From: Sporomusaceae bacterium
GTDB lineage: Bacteria; Bacillota; Negativicutes; UBA1444
NCBI GenBank assembly: GCA_018434355.1
Contig: JAHDPL010000018.1
Coordinates: 1 to 34,155, forward strand
Reading direction: 5' to 3'
Length of the DNA stretch: 34,155 bases
Part shown: positions 24,145 to 31,490 of the stretch, one piece after another
Position numbering within the stretch: the stretch's first letter is position 1
Layout: every line of letters starts with the position of its first letter
Translations under genes and position numbers: made by a program
The notes under the pieces: model-generated
Databases searched by the model: none
The model's input: only the letters and a program-made list of their open reading frames with translations
Told to the model about the DNA's origin: nothing

Positions 24145-25572
24145 CTAGCCCAGGTCTTTCTTGCACGCGTTATCCAGAAACTGTTTGCCGGCGATGCCCG
24201 GTTGCGTCATTTCGCCCGGCGACAAAATCACATCCAATTGTTCTGCCGTCAGCAACCCTTTCTGAATCACGATCTCCTTCACCGTTTTGCCGCTGCCAAG
24301 CGCTTCCTTGGCAATCAGCGAGGACTGCTCATATCCAATATGCGGCAGCAAAGCGGTCACCACGCCGACACTGGCATCGATCATCGAATGGCAGTGCTCC
24401 ACATTAGCTTTGATATGTTGCACGCACTTGTGGTTCAGTGTATTCACCGCATTGGTCAGAATCGTGAGTGAGTGAAACAGATTGTAGGCAATGACCGGAT
24501 CCATGACATTCAATTCAAACTGGCCGGCTTCCACCGCCAGACTGATTACCATATCATTGCCGCAAACCTGAAAAGCCACCTGATTCATCGTTTCCGGAAT
24601 GACTGGATTCACCTTCCCCGGCATAATCGAAGACCCTGGCTGCATTGCCGGTAACAGCAGTTCATTCAGTCCGCATTTCGGCCCCGAAGCCATCAGCCTC
24701 AAATCATTGGCAATCTTCGACAACGCCAATGCACTCACTTTCAGCGTACCGGAAAACTCGGCCAACTCATCCGTATTTTGCGTCGCATCCACCATATTTT
24801 TTGCCGAGTGAATCGGCTCGCCTGATCGGTTGCTGAGTTCCTCCGTGACAAAAGCGATATACTCCGGTTCAGCATTGAGACCGGTGCCCACGGCAGTCGC
24901 TCCCATGTTCACCGCATGCAGTGATTGCACCATCAGTTCAATCCGCCGCATTGAGCGTTTGATTGCTTCCGCGTAAGCCTGGAACTCCTGTCCCAACGTA
25001 ATCGGCACCGCATCCTGCAAATGAGTGCGACCCATCTTCAACACCTGCGAAAATTCTTCCCCTTTCGCTTCAAACGCCGCAGCCAAAGACCCCATCGCCT
25101 GTAGAAGTTTCTTTGTCTTGCGGATCGTGCAGATGCGAATGGCGGTAGGAATCACGTCATTGGCCGATTGGGCCATATCGACATGATTATTCGGCGATAC
25201 AAGGTCATAGTTTCCTTTCTTGGAACCGAGAATTTCCAATGCCCGGTTAGCAATCACTTCGTTGGCGTTCATATTCATCGAAGTGCCAGCGCCGCCTTGG
25301 ATACAATCAATGACGAACTGCTCCTGCCACTGACCGGCGCTGATTTCTTCGGCCGCTTTTACAATCGCCGCCCCGATTAGTTCCGGCATCCTCCCGGTCC
25401 TGACATTCGCTCTGGCTGCAGCAGCTTTGACTATCCCCAAGGCCACGACAAAATCCTTGTCCAGCTCATAGCCGGTAATATTGAAATTATGCATGGCCCG
25501 CGTTGTCTGTATCCCATAATATAGACGATTCGGAATCTGAATTTCACCCAGAAAATCCTTCTCGATACGCAT
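24145..25572 (-). CDS. aspA: Aspartate ammonia-lyase, second tandem copy
   Basis: A 475-aa member of the aspartase/fumarase superfamily with the signature GSSIMPGKVNP near residue 320, which holds the catalytic serine loop, plus TSMNMNANEVIANRAL and GRTHLQDAVPITLGQEF. It begins MRIEKDFLGE like known aspartases, and the neighbouring asparaginase supports aspartase over fumarase C. It would convert aspartate to fumarate and ammonia. The ATG at 25572 is chosen by alignment with the first copy and an AGAGGGGA site upstream; 14 more in-frame codons precede it. It lies 45 bp after the first copy and is very similar to it, most of all at the C-terminus. Confidence 0.93.
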   Translation of the reverse strand: MRIEKDFLGEIQIPNRLYYGIQTTRAMHNFNITGYELDKDFVVALGIVKAAAARANVRTGRMPELIGAAIVKAAEEISAGQWQEQFVIDCIQGGAGTSMNMNANEVIANRALEILGSKKGNYDLVSPNNHVDMAQSANDVIPTAIRICTIRKTKKLLQAMGSLAAAFEAKGEEFSQVLKMGRTHLQDAVPITLGQEFQAYAEAIKRSMRRIELMVQSLHAVNMGATAVGTGLNAEPEYIAFVTEELSNRSGEPIHSAKNMVDATQNTDELAEFSGTLKVSALALSKIANDLRLMASGPKCGLNELLLPAMQPGSSIMPGKVNPVIPETMNQVAFQVCGNDMVISLAVEAGQFELNVMDPVIAYNLFHSLTILTNAVNTLNHKCVQHIKANVEHCHSMIDASVGVVTALLPHIGYEQSSLIAKEALGSGKTVKEIVIQKGLLTAEQLDVILSPGEMTQPGIAGKQFLDNACKKDLG

Positions 25573-25617
25573 TTGTGCAATCCCCTCTGCTCGTTCTTTG
25601 TGATGTTGCTTCAATCA

Positions 25618-27027
25618 TTATGACTGAGATAAAAACTGTTTGCCGGCGATGCCCGGTTGCGTCATCTCACCCGGCGACAAAATCACATCCAGTTGTTCTG
25701 CCGTCAGCAATCCTTTCTGAATCACGATCTCTTTCACCGTTTTGCCGCTGCCAAGCGCTTCCTTGGCAATCAGCGAAGCCTGTTCGTATCCGATATGCGG
25801 CAGCAGAGCGGTTACCACGCCGACACTGGCATCAATCATCGAATGGCAGTGCTCCACATTGGCCTTGATACCCTGCACGCATTTGCTGTTCATGGCGTTG
25901 ATGGCGTTGGTAAGAATCGTTAGCGAGTTAAACAGATTATAGGCCATAACGGGTTCCATGACATTCAGTTCAAACTGTCCCGCTTCCACCGCCATGCTGA
26001 CGGCAAGATCGTTGCCAATGACCTGAAATGCCACCTGGTTCATCATTTCCGGAATAACGGGATTCACTTTTCCCGGCATAATCGAAGATCCTGCCTGAAT
26101 AGCTGGAAGAAGCAGTTCGTTCAGACCGCATTTCGGTCCCGAGGCCATCAACCGCAAATCGTTGGCAATCTTGGACAACGCCAATGCACTGACTTTCAGC
26201 GTCCCGGAAAACTCGGCTAGTTCATCGGTGTTTTGCGTCGCATCCACCATGTTTTTTGCTGAACGAATCGGCTCGCCAGCAAGTTTGCTGAGTTCCTCCG
26301 TGACAAAAGCGATATACTCCGGCTCAGCGTTAAGTCCGGTGCCCACTGCGGTCGCCCCCATGTTCACCGCATGCAGTGATTGCACCGTCAGTTCAATCCG
26401 CCGCATCGAGCGTTTGATTGCTTCCGCATAAGCCTGGAACTCTTGCCCCAACGTAATCGGCACCGCATCCTGCAAATGAGTGCGACCCATCTTCAGCACT
26501 TGCGAAAATTCCTCACCTTTCGCTTCAAACGCCGCGGCCAAAGACGCCATCGCCGCAATCAGCTTGCGCGCCTTGCGAATCGTACAGATGCGAATCGCGG
26601 TAGGAATTACATCGTTGGTCGACTGCGCCATGTTGACATGATTGTTGGGAGAAATCAAAGCATAGTTGCCTTTTACTTCACCGAGGATTTCCAGCGCCCG
26701 ATTGGCAATGACCTCGTTGGCGTTCATGTTCATCGAAGTACCTGCGCCGCCCTGGATGCAATCAACAACAAACTGATTTTGCCATTGCCCGGCAATGATT
26801 TCTTCCGCCGCTCTCACTATCGCCCCGCCAATCCGCGCCGGCATCCGACCGGTCCGCATATTGGCTCTCGCGGCAGCTGCCTTGACAATAGCCAGCGAGG
26901 CTATGAAATCTTCATTCAGTACGTGACCAGTAATCGAGAAATTGTGCAAGGCTCTTGTCGTCTGCACTCCATAGTACAACTCGTCGGGTATTTCGATCTC
27001 GCCGAGAAAGTCTTTTTCAATTCGCAT
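25618..27027 (-). CDS. aspA: Aspartate ammonia-lyase, first tandem copy
   Basis: A 469-aa aspartase with the same motifs as its neighbour: GSSIMPGKVNP, the TSMNMNANE segment and GRTHLQDAVP. The start at ATG 27027 has GAGGAG 10 nt upstream and aligns with the other copy (MRIEKDFLGEIEIP). With L-asparaginase upstream it completes a route from asparagine through aspartate to fumarate and two ammonia. Comparison with the second copy shows about 75% identity in the first 60 residues and near identity in the last 75, so the pair has been partly homogenised. It may be transcribed from the 195-bp gap upstream or by read-through from ansA. Confidence 0.93.
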   Translation of the reverse strand: MRIEKDFLGEIEIPDELYYGVQTTRALHNFSITGHVLNEDFIASLAIVKAAAARANMRTGRMPARIGGAIVRAAEEIIAGQWQNQFVVDCIQGGAGTSMNMNANEVIANRALEILGEVKGNYALISPNNHVNMAQSTNDVIPTAIRICTIRKARKLIAAMASLAAAFEAKGEEFSQVLKMGRTHLQDAVPITLGQEFQAYAEAIKRSMRRIELTVQSLHAVNMGATAVGTGLNAEPEYIAFVTEELSKLAGEPIRSAKNMVDATQNTDELAEFSGTLKVSALALSKIANDLRLMASGPKCGLNELLLPAIQAGSSIMPGKVNPVIPEMMNQVAFQVIGNDLAVSMAVEAGQFELNVMEPVMAYNLFNSLTILTNAINAMNSKCVQGIKANVEHCHSMIDASVGVVTALLPHIGYEQASLIAKEALGSGKTVKEIVIQKGLLTAEQLDVILSPGEMTQPGIAGKQFLSQS

Positions 27028-27202
27028 GGTACAGTCGCTCCTCACCGTTTGATATCCTGCATCCGAACTTATCTTGTGGCAACACCCATCTGTGCATTTT
27101 TGCACAAAACCCCCATTTAAGCAAAACAAATTGTTCACTTTTTTCGCTATCAACTATTTTCAGCCACGTTTCAGCCCGTTTACCTATATCAGTGTAACGC
27201 AT
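27017..27202 (-). CDS. Possible 61-aa protein between ansA and aspA
   Basis: An open frame of 61 codons (MRYTDIGKRAETWLKIVDSE onward) fills the gap between ansA and aspA. AGGAG lies exactly 8 nt before its ATG, one of the better ribosome binding sites in the window. Its end overlaps the aspA start by 11 nt. The predicted protein is mixed charged and hydrophobic with two cysteines and several Trp; I recognise no family. It could be a real small protein or a leader that couples translation to aspA. It might equally be chance, because the stretch also carries a palindrome. Confidence 0.4.
   Translation of the reverse strand: MRYTDIGKRAETWLKIVDSEKSEQFVLLKWGFCAKMHRWVLPQDKFGCRISNGEERLYHAN
27091..27106. 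promoter_or_regulatory. Palindrome TGTGCA-N4-TGCACA upstream of aspA
   Basis: A perfect 6-bp inverted repeat around TTTT (AAAA on the minus strand). The TGTGC-N6-GCACA geometry resembles Crp/Fnr-family sites. It sits 64-79 bp upstream of the aspA start codon. It has no T-run, so it is not a terminator. Confidence 0.4.
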
Positions 27203-27222
27203 TCTGAATTCTCCTGCAAGTT

Positions 27223-28218
27223 TTACGCCAAAATATCATGGTGAATCCGCTTGTAAAACAAGCGTCTTATTTCGTTGCTGTCCATTGTTTGCGCAGTGAG
27301 CCACATCAATTTGACAAGCGCGGCTTCCGTCGTCATATCATATGCTTGCAGAACTTCATATTGATTCATCGCTCGTGCCCCCACCTCGTACAAACTGGCA
27401 TCACTGCCTTCCAACATAACTTGCGATGCAATCACAACAAGTTTGCCATGTCGATGCAATCGGGCAATGCTATCCAAAAAATTTCTCTTGTCATGGAATG
27501 GAATCCCGCCCACCCCATAAGACTCAATAATTACAACATCATATCGTTCACCGATGTAATCGAGAACGTCCGGTTCCATACCCGGAACCAATTTGAGCAA
27601 AAAGATCCGCGGATTCAGGCGATCAAAAAAAGTTGCCTCCGCCTCTGTCGCTTGGTTTTCACAATAATGAATAATGCGGCTATCATCGATGAAAGCCGCC
27701 ACGGGATAACCAATGCTTTCAAACGCATGAAAGCTCTTTGACCTGACTTTTCTGGCGCGAGTCCCCAAGATAGCCACCCCGTCAAAAACTACAAACACGC
27801 CTTTCACTCGGGAGTCGGCGGCAAAACGCAAACTATCGAGCAGGTTCTTTTTCGCATCTGTGATTGACGCATCAATTGGCTTTTGTGCTCCGGTCATCAC
27901 GATTGGTTTTTGTGCATCCTGAATCAGATATGACAATGCGGCAGCCGTATAGGCCATCGTATCCGTCCCATGCGTTATGACAAATCCGTCATAGTTCTCA
28001 TACTGTTGCTGCACAGCCGCAGCGATGCACAACCAGTCCTCCGGTTGGATGTTGGTGCTGTCCAGATTCAAAATCTGAACTGCATCAACCTCACAGAAAG
28101 TACTATATTCAGGCACATAGGACAGAATCTCTTCCGGGCAGATTTTGGGCGCCAGACCCTCTGTCGTCTTTCTGGAAGCAATAGTCCCGCCAGTTGCAAG
28201 CAATAGTAATTTTTTCAC
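27223..28218 (-). CDS. ansA: L-asparaginase (type I, cytoplasmic)
   Basis: A 331-aa asparaginase hydrolysing asparagine to aspartate and ammonia. The nucleophile Thr12 is in LATGGTIAS, and the second catalytic set is HGTDT (Thr85, Asp86); GVGGIPF and SQVMLEG are also typical. There is no signal peptide, which favours the cytoplasmic type. The GTG start at 28218 overlaps the trmO stop as GTGA, with GAGGTG about 7 nt upstream; a TTG six codons earlier lacks support. Its product feeds the two aspartases downstream. Confidence 0.93.
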   Translation of the reverse strand: MKKLLLLATGGTIASRKTTEGLAPKICPEEILSYVPEYSTFCEVDAVQILNLDSTNIQPEDWLCIAAAVQQQYENYDGFVITHGTDTMAYTAAALSYLIQDAQKPIVMTGAQKPIDASITDAKKNLLDSLRFAADSRVKGVFVVFDGVAILGTRARKVRSKSFHAFESIGYPVAAFIDDSRIIHYCENQATEAEATFFDRLNPRIFLLKLVPGMEPDVLDYIGERYDVVIIESYGVGGIPFHDKRNFLDSIARLHRHGKLVVIASQVMLEGSDASLYEVGARAMNQYEVLQAYDMTTEAALVKLMWLTAQTMDSNEIRRLFYKRIHHDILA

Positions 28219-28898
28219 AGTTTCACCACCTCGCAAACCGACAATATGCCGTCCCTCACTGTAAATCGGATATCATACTGCATAAACTCAAATCCGTATA
28301 TGCGTTCGGCATCATCCTGATATGACGGCCGTGGATCATTTGACAAAACTTCGATCAACGTTTCCCGACGTTCAATCGGGATAAAGTTAATCCATTTTTC
28401 CGGAAACTCCACTTCCAGAGCGTACTCCTTAAACGCGTCGGCAAATCCTCCGATTGCCTCTGGACGGCTGTCAATAAACGGCAGGTATGGTTTGATGTCG
28501 TAGATAGGAGTGGTATCCATCAGATCAACGCCTGAGACATGCAGTACCGGACCAAGCTTGGCATCCAGCTCGATGCTGTCCAGTTTTACCGAGGATAGGC
28601 CAAGTGGATTGGGTCGAAATGGCGACCGTGTGGCAAATACGCCATACCGTGTGTTGCCGCCGAGCCTCGGGGGGCGCACTGTTGCCGACCAGGTTTCGCG
28701 CAAGCTTTCGGAAAACTGCCAAATCAGCCAAATATGCGAAAACCCTTCTAGCCCCCGCACTGCATCCGGATTTCGGTATTCCGGTTCAAATACAATCATG
28801 CCTTTTAGCGACTCGACAAGACCGCTTTGACGCGGAATCCCGAATTTCGTCGGAAAATCAGTCCGAATCCGGGCGACAATTTTTAATGGCAACTCCAT
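28215..28898 (-). CDS. trmO: tRNA (t6A37-N6)-methyltransferase TrmO
   Basis: A 227-aa protein of the TsaA/TrmO (UPF0066) family, which methylates t6A at position 37 of threonine tRNA with S-adenosylmethionine to give m6t6A. Signatures are EGFSHIWLIWQF, RYGVFATRSPFRPNPLGLS and DLMDTTPIYDIKPYLP. The ATG at 28898 follows GAGGTG by 7 nt. It overlaps ansA by 4 nt, so the two are an operon, though the functional link between tRNA modification and asparagine breakdown is not obvious. Confidence 0.92.
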   Translation of the reverse strand: MELPLKIVARIRTDFPTKFGIPRQSGLVESLKGMIVFEPEYRNPDAVRGLEGFSHIWLIWQFSESLRETWSATVRPPRLGGNTRYGVFATRSPFRPNPLGLSSVKLDSIELDAKLGPVLHVSGVDLMDTTPIYDIKPYLPFIDSRPEAIGGFADAFKEYALEVEFPEKWINFIPIERRETLIEVLSNDPRPSYQDDAERIYGFEFMQYDIRFTVRDGILSVCEVVKL

Positions 28899-29024
28899 AT
28901 CCAAACACCTCATCTTATTTCGCAGAAGGGGAAAGGTTCATGATCGAAGAATACTACTCTGTAAGAAATTGAACCGGCAAGAATAATATTTGTATCGCGG
29001 TTTAACTGGAAAGGGGCGTCAATC

Positions 29025-29801
29025 ATGGAATCCTTGCGGTCAAAAAAGGGCTTCTTATGTGATATGGATGGTGTAATCTATAAAGGCAACAACTTGTTGC
29101 CGGGAGTCAAAGAATTTGTCGATTGGTTATATCGCGAAAAGAAAGAGTTCTTGTTTCTCACCAACAGCAGTAGCAAAACCCCCAGAGAATTACAACAAAA
29201 ATTGGCCCGCATGGGTCTCGATGTCGATGAAACGCATTTTTACACCAGTGCATTGGCAACCGCAAAATTTCTCAGCCACCAAAGCCCCGGTTGCAGTGCC
29301 TATGTGATCGGAGAACCAGGACTTTTCAACGCATTGCATGATGTGAACATCACGATCAACGATGTCGACCCCGACTATGTGGTGATCGGTGAGACAATCA
29401 ATTACAACTACAGTTTGATTTGCAAGGCGATGAACCATGTCCTGAACGGCGCCAAGCTGATTGGCACCAATACCGACCTCACCGGCCCCTCGGAGAACGG
29501 CATCCTGCCAGCCTGCCGGGCACTCGTGGCCCCCGTTGAGATCACTACCGGCAAAAGCGCCTACTATATCGGCAAGCCAAATCCGCTGATGATGCGTACC
29601 GGGCTGCAATTGCTGGGGATTCATTCCGGTGAAACGGCCATGATCGGCGATCGCATGGATACAGATATCCTGGCCGGCATTGAAAGCGGCCTCGATCCGA
29701 TTCTGGTTCTCTCCGGAGTCACGACACCCGATGAAATCAAGCAGTATCCGTACCGGCCGCGTTTGGTGCTGGAAGGTGTCGGAGCAATCCCTCCCGCCTA
29801 G
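29025..29801 (+). CDS. HAD-family phosphatase, NagD type (class IIA)
   Basis: A 258-aa HAD hydrolase. Motif I CDMDGVIYKG contains Asp13 (nucleophile) and Asp15. Motif II is FLTNSSSKTP, motif III is the Lys in GKPNPLMM, and motif IV is MIGDRMDTDILAG. The capping arrangement and the LPGVKEFVDWL segment match the NagD/phosphoglycolate-phosphatase-like class IIA. The substrate is not predictable; small phosphorylated metabolites or nucleotides are usual. It starts at ATG 29025 after AAGGGG and is convergent with the aminotransferase gene 21 bp away. Confidence 0.9.
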   Translation: MESLRSKKGFLCDMDGVIYKGNNLLPGVKEFVDWLYREKKEFLFLTNSSSKTPRELQQKLARMGLDVDETHFYTSALATAKFLSHQSPGCSAYVIGEPGLFNALHDVNITINDVDPDYVVIGETINYNYSLICKAMNHVLNGAKLIGTNTDLTGPSENGILPACRALVAPVEITTGKSAYYIGKPNPLMMRTGLQLLGIHSGETAMIGDRMDTDILAGIESGLDPILVLSGVTTPDEIKQYPYRPRLVLEGVGAIPPA

Positions 29802-29822
29802 CGGTTCAACATATTACACATA

Positions 29823-30845
29823 TTATACTTTGATAATCCAGCCGCTGGGAGCTTCCATATCGCCAAATTGAATCGCGCAGAGCGTATCATACAGTTTTTT
29901 GGTGATTGGACCTACTTCCGTTTCACTATGGAAAACATGAAGCTTGCCCTTATATTGGATTCCACCGATTGGCGTGATAACCGCAGCGGTGCCGCAGGCC
30001 CCCGCTTCCTTGAATTCCGCCAGGTTATCAATCAGGACATCCCGTTCCGTTGCTTTCAGACTCAAGTACTCCCGGGACAGATACAGCAAGGAGTATTTGG
30101 TGATGCTGGGTAAAATGGATGGCGAAGCGGGAGTAACAAATTCATTGTCCCGGGTAATCCCAAAGAAGTTGGCAGCACCAACTTCTTCTATTTTTGTGTG
30201 CGTCAATGGGTCCAGATAGATGCAGTCAGCAAAGCCACTGTCTTTTGCCAGCTTATTGGGGTAAAAGCTTGCCGCGTAATTTCCGCCGACTTTTGCCGCC
30301 CCGGTACCATAGGGAGCAGCCCGGTCAAAATCACTGACCATAAAGTTTACCGGCGTCATTCCCCCTTTAAAATACGGACCGACTGGAAAACAAAAAACAG
30401 AGAACAGATACTCCGGCGCTGGTCCAGCGGCAATGTAATTGCCCACTCCCAGCATAAACGGCCTGATATATAACGTCGCACCACTGCCGTAGGGCGGGAC
30501 ATAGGCTGCATTCGCACGCACCACCTGAAGTACGGCATCCAGAAACATTGCTTCCGGTATTTCCGGCATCAATAGACGACTGGCGCTGCGATTGAATCTT
30601 TTGGCATTCTCCGTGGCGCGAAACAGTTGGATGTCACCGGTTTTTGTCCGGTAAGCCTTCAATCCTTCGAAACATTGCTGTCCGTAGTGAAGAGCCGGAG
30701 CACATTCTCCAATACTCAACATATTGTCTTTAACCAGCCGTCCTTCGTCCCAGAGGCCATCTTTCCAAGTAGCCAGATAACGCAGGTCTGTTTGCATGTA
30801 CTTAAACCCGATATTGTCCCAGTCAATGTTCGCCAGTGTGCTCAT
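29823..30845 (-). CDS. ilvE: Branched-chain amino acid aminotransferase
   Basis: A 340-aa fold-type IV PLP aminotransferase of the longer BCAT group (YIRPFMLGVG, GAAKVGGNYAASF, GTAAVITPIGGI). It interconverts valine, leucine and isoleucine with their 2-oxo acids using glutamate. The ATG at 30845 follows AAGGAGAG by about 9 nt; 16 in-frame codons upstream are not conserved-looking. It is the last gene of the AbfD cluster, 44 bp after the six-cysteine protein. Whether it takes part in that pathway or is merely downstream is not shown. Confidence 0.93.
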   Translation of the reverse strand: MSTLANIDWDNIGFKYMQTDLRYLATWKDGLWDEGRLVKDNMLSIGECAPALHYGQQCFEGLKAYRTKTGDIQLFRATENAKRFNRSASRLLMPEIPEAMFLDAVLQVVRANAAYVPPYGSGATLYIRPFMLGVGNYIAAGPAPEYLFSVFCFPVGPYFKGGMTPVNFMVSDFDRAAPYGTGAAKVGGNYAASFYPNKLAKDSGFADCIYLDPLTHTKIEEVGAANFFGITRDNEFVTPASPSILPSITKYSLLYLSREYLSLKATERDVLIDNLAEFKEAGACGTAAVITPIGGIQYKGKLHVFHSETEVGPITKKLYDTLCAIQFGDMEAPSGWIIKV

Positions 30846-30889
30846 TTTCAAATTCTCTCCTTCGATCCGGTTTCTCTGTTTCAACATAT

Positions 30890-31201
30890 TCATGTTGTTC
30901 GCGCCAGTTTATCCAAGTGCTCTTTCACTTTTTCCACAGTCAATCGACTCAGAGCTTCCTCCGCGACAGCAAGTGAATTCAAATTGCACCCGGCAATCCT
31001 CACGCAAGCCTGATGATCCGGAACCTTGCGCGACACGCAGGACACCGGACAGCCACTAAGATACACGATGAAATCTGCCTTTGCATTATTGTAGGTCACT
31101 GATATCCCCAATGGTTCGAGTCGTTCTTTTATCATTGCAGCCAATCTGGCGCGGTCGATAGTGGGATTGCAGCCACCACAAAATGTAATGCTAACCTGCA
31201 T
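30890..31201 (-). CDS. Six-cysteine CGGC-motif small protein
   Basis: A 103-aa protein starting MQVSITFCGGCNPTIDR. It has six cysteines: Cys8 and Cys11 (CGGC), Cys51 and Cys55 (CPVSC), Cys66 and Cys72. The CGGCN...R opening and later GCxxxC segment recall small uncharacterised proteins of anaerobes. The spacing could bind an iron-sulfur cluster or form a redox thiol pair. The start at 31201 has AAGGGT about 8 nt upstream. It overlaps the NifU-like gene by 11 nt, so the two are coupled, and both sit directly downstream of the iron-sulfur enzyme AbfD. A role in cluster delivery or redox is inference. Confidence 0.75.
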   Translation of the reverse strand: MQVSITFCGGCNPTIDRARLAAMIKERLEPLGISVTYNNAKADFIVYLSGCPVSCVSRKVPDHQACVRIAGCNLNSLAVAEEALSRLTVEKVKEHLDKLARTT

Positions 31202-31484
31202 TGTCGCGCGACCCTTTACGCAAAATAGCAAGCGCCTCATCAATCAACCGCTGATTGACTTGTGTTACCGCAACTACGCCGTTCACTTCCGGACATGCTT
31301 CTTTCAGTTCAGCTTCCACCAATTCGCTGAGAGTCTGCTGAGCGCCGGGGCAAGTTGCACATGCCCCGGCCAACCTGACTTTAACCTGGCCGTCGGCGGT
31401 GATTTCCAGCAATTCGATATCTCCACCATGCCTTTGGAGTAACGGCCTAATCTTTGCTTCAATTACTTGCTGCAATTTTTCCAT
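31191..31484 (-). CDS. NifU C-terminal-domain (Nfu-type) iron-sulfur scaffold protein
   Basis: A 97-aa protein consisting only of the Nfu domain: a helix (KLQQVIEAKIRPLLQRHGGDIEL), then the cluster-binding CATCPGAQQT motif with Cys42 and Cys45. Nfu proteins carry or deliver [4Fe-4S] clusters to apo-enzymes. It lies 6 bp after abfD, whose product needs a [4Fe-4S] cluster, so a dedicated or preferred role in AbfD assembly is an attractive inference. Its ribosome binding site is weak (GGGAAA), suggesting dependence on upstream translation. Confidence 0.9.
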   Translation of the reverse strand: MEKLQQVIEAKIRPLLQRHGGDIELLEITADGQVKVRLAGACATCPGAQQTLSELVEAELKEACPEVNGVVAVTQVNQRLIDEALAILRKGSRDNAG

Positions 31485-31490
31485 ACAAGG

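Noticed and set aside
24145-27027. Fumarase C instead of aspartase for the tandem pair
   Set aside because: The N-terminal MRIEKDFLGE opening and the neighbouring asparaginase fit aspartase better, although the superfamily signature alone does not separate them.
26380-27120. Plus-strand open frame of 246 codons
   Set aside because: It is antisense to the first aspartase; rich in His/Arg and without a ribosome binding site.
28939-28971. Ten-codon peptide (MIEEYYSVRN) with a ribosome binding site, between trmO and the HAD gene
   Set aside because: Too short to judge, with no attenuator-like structure after it.
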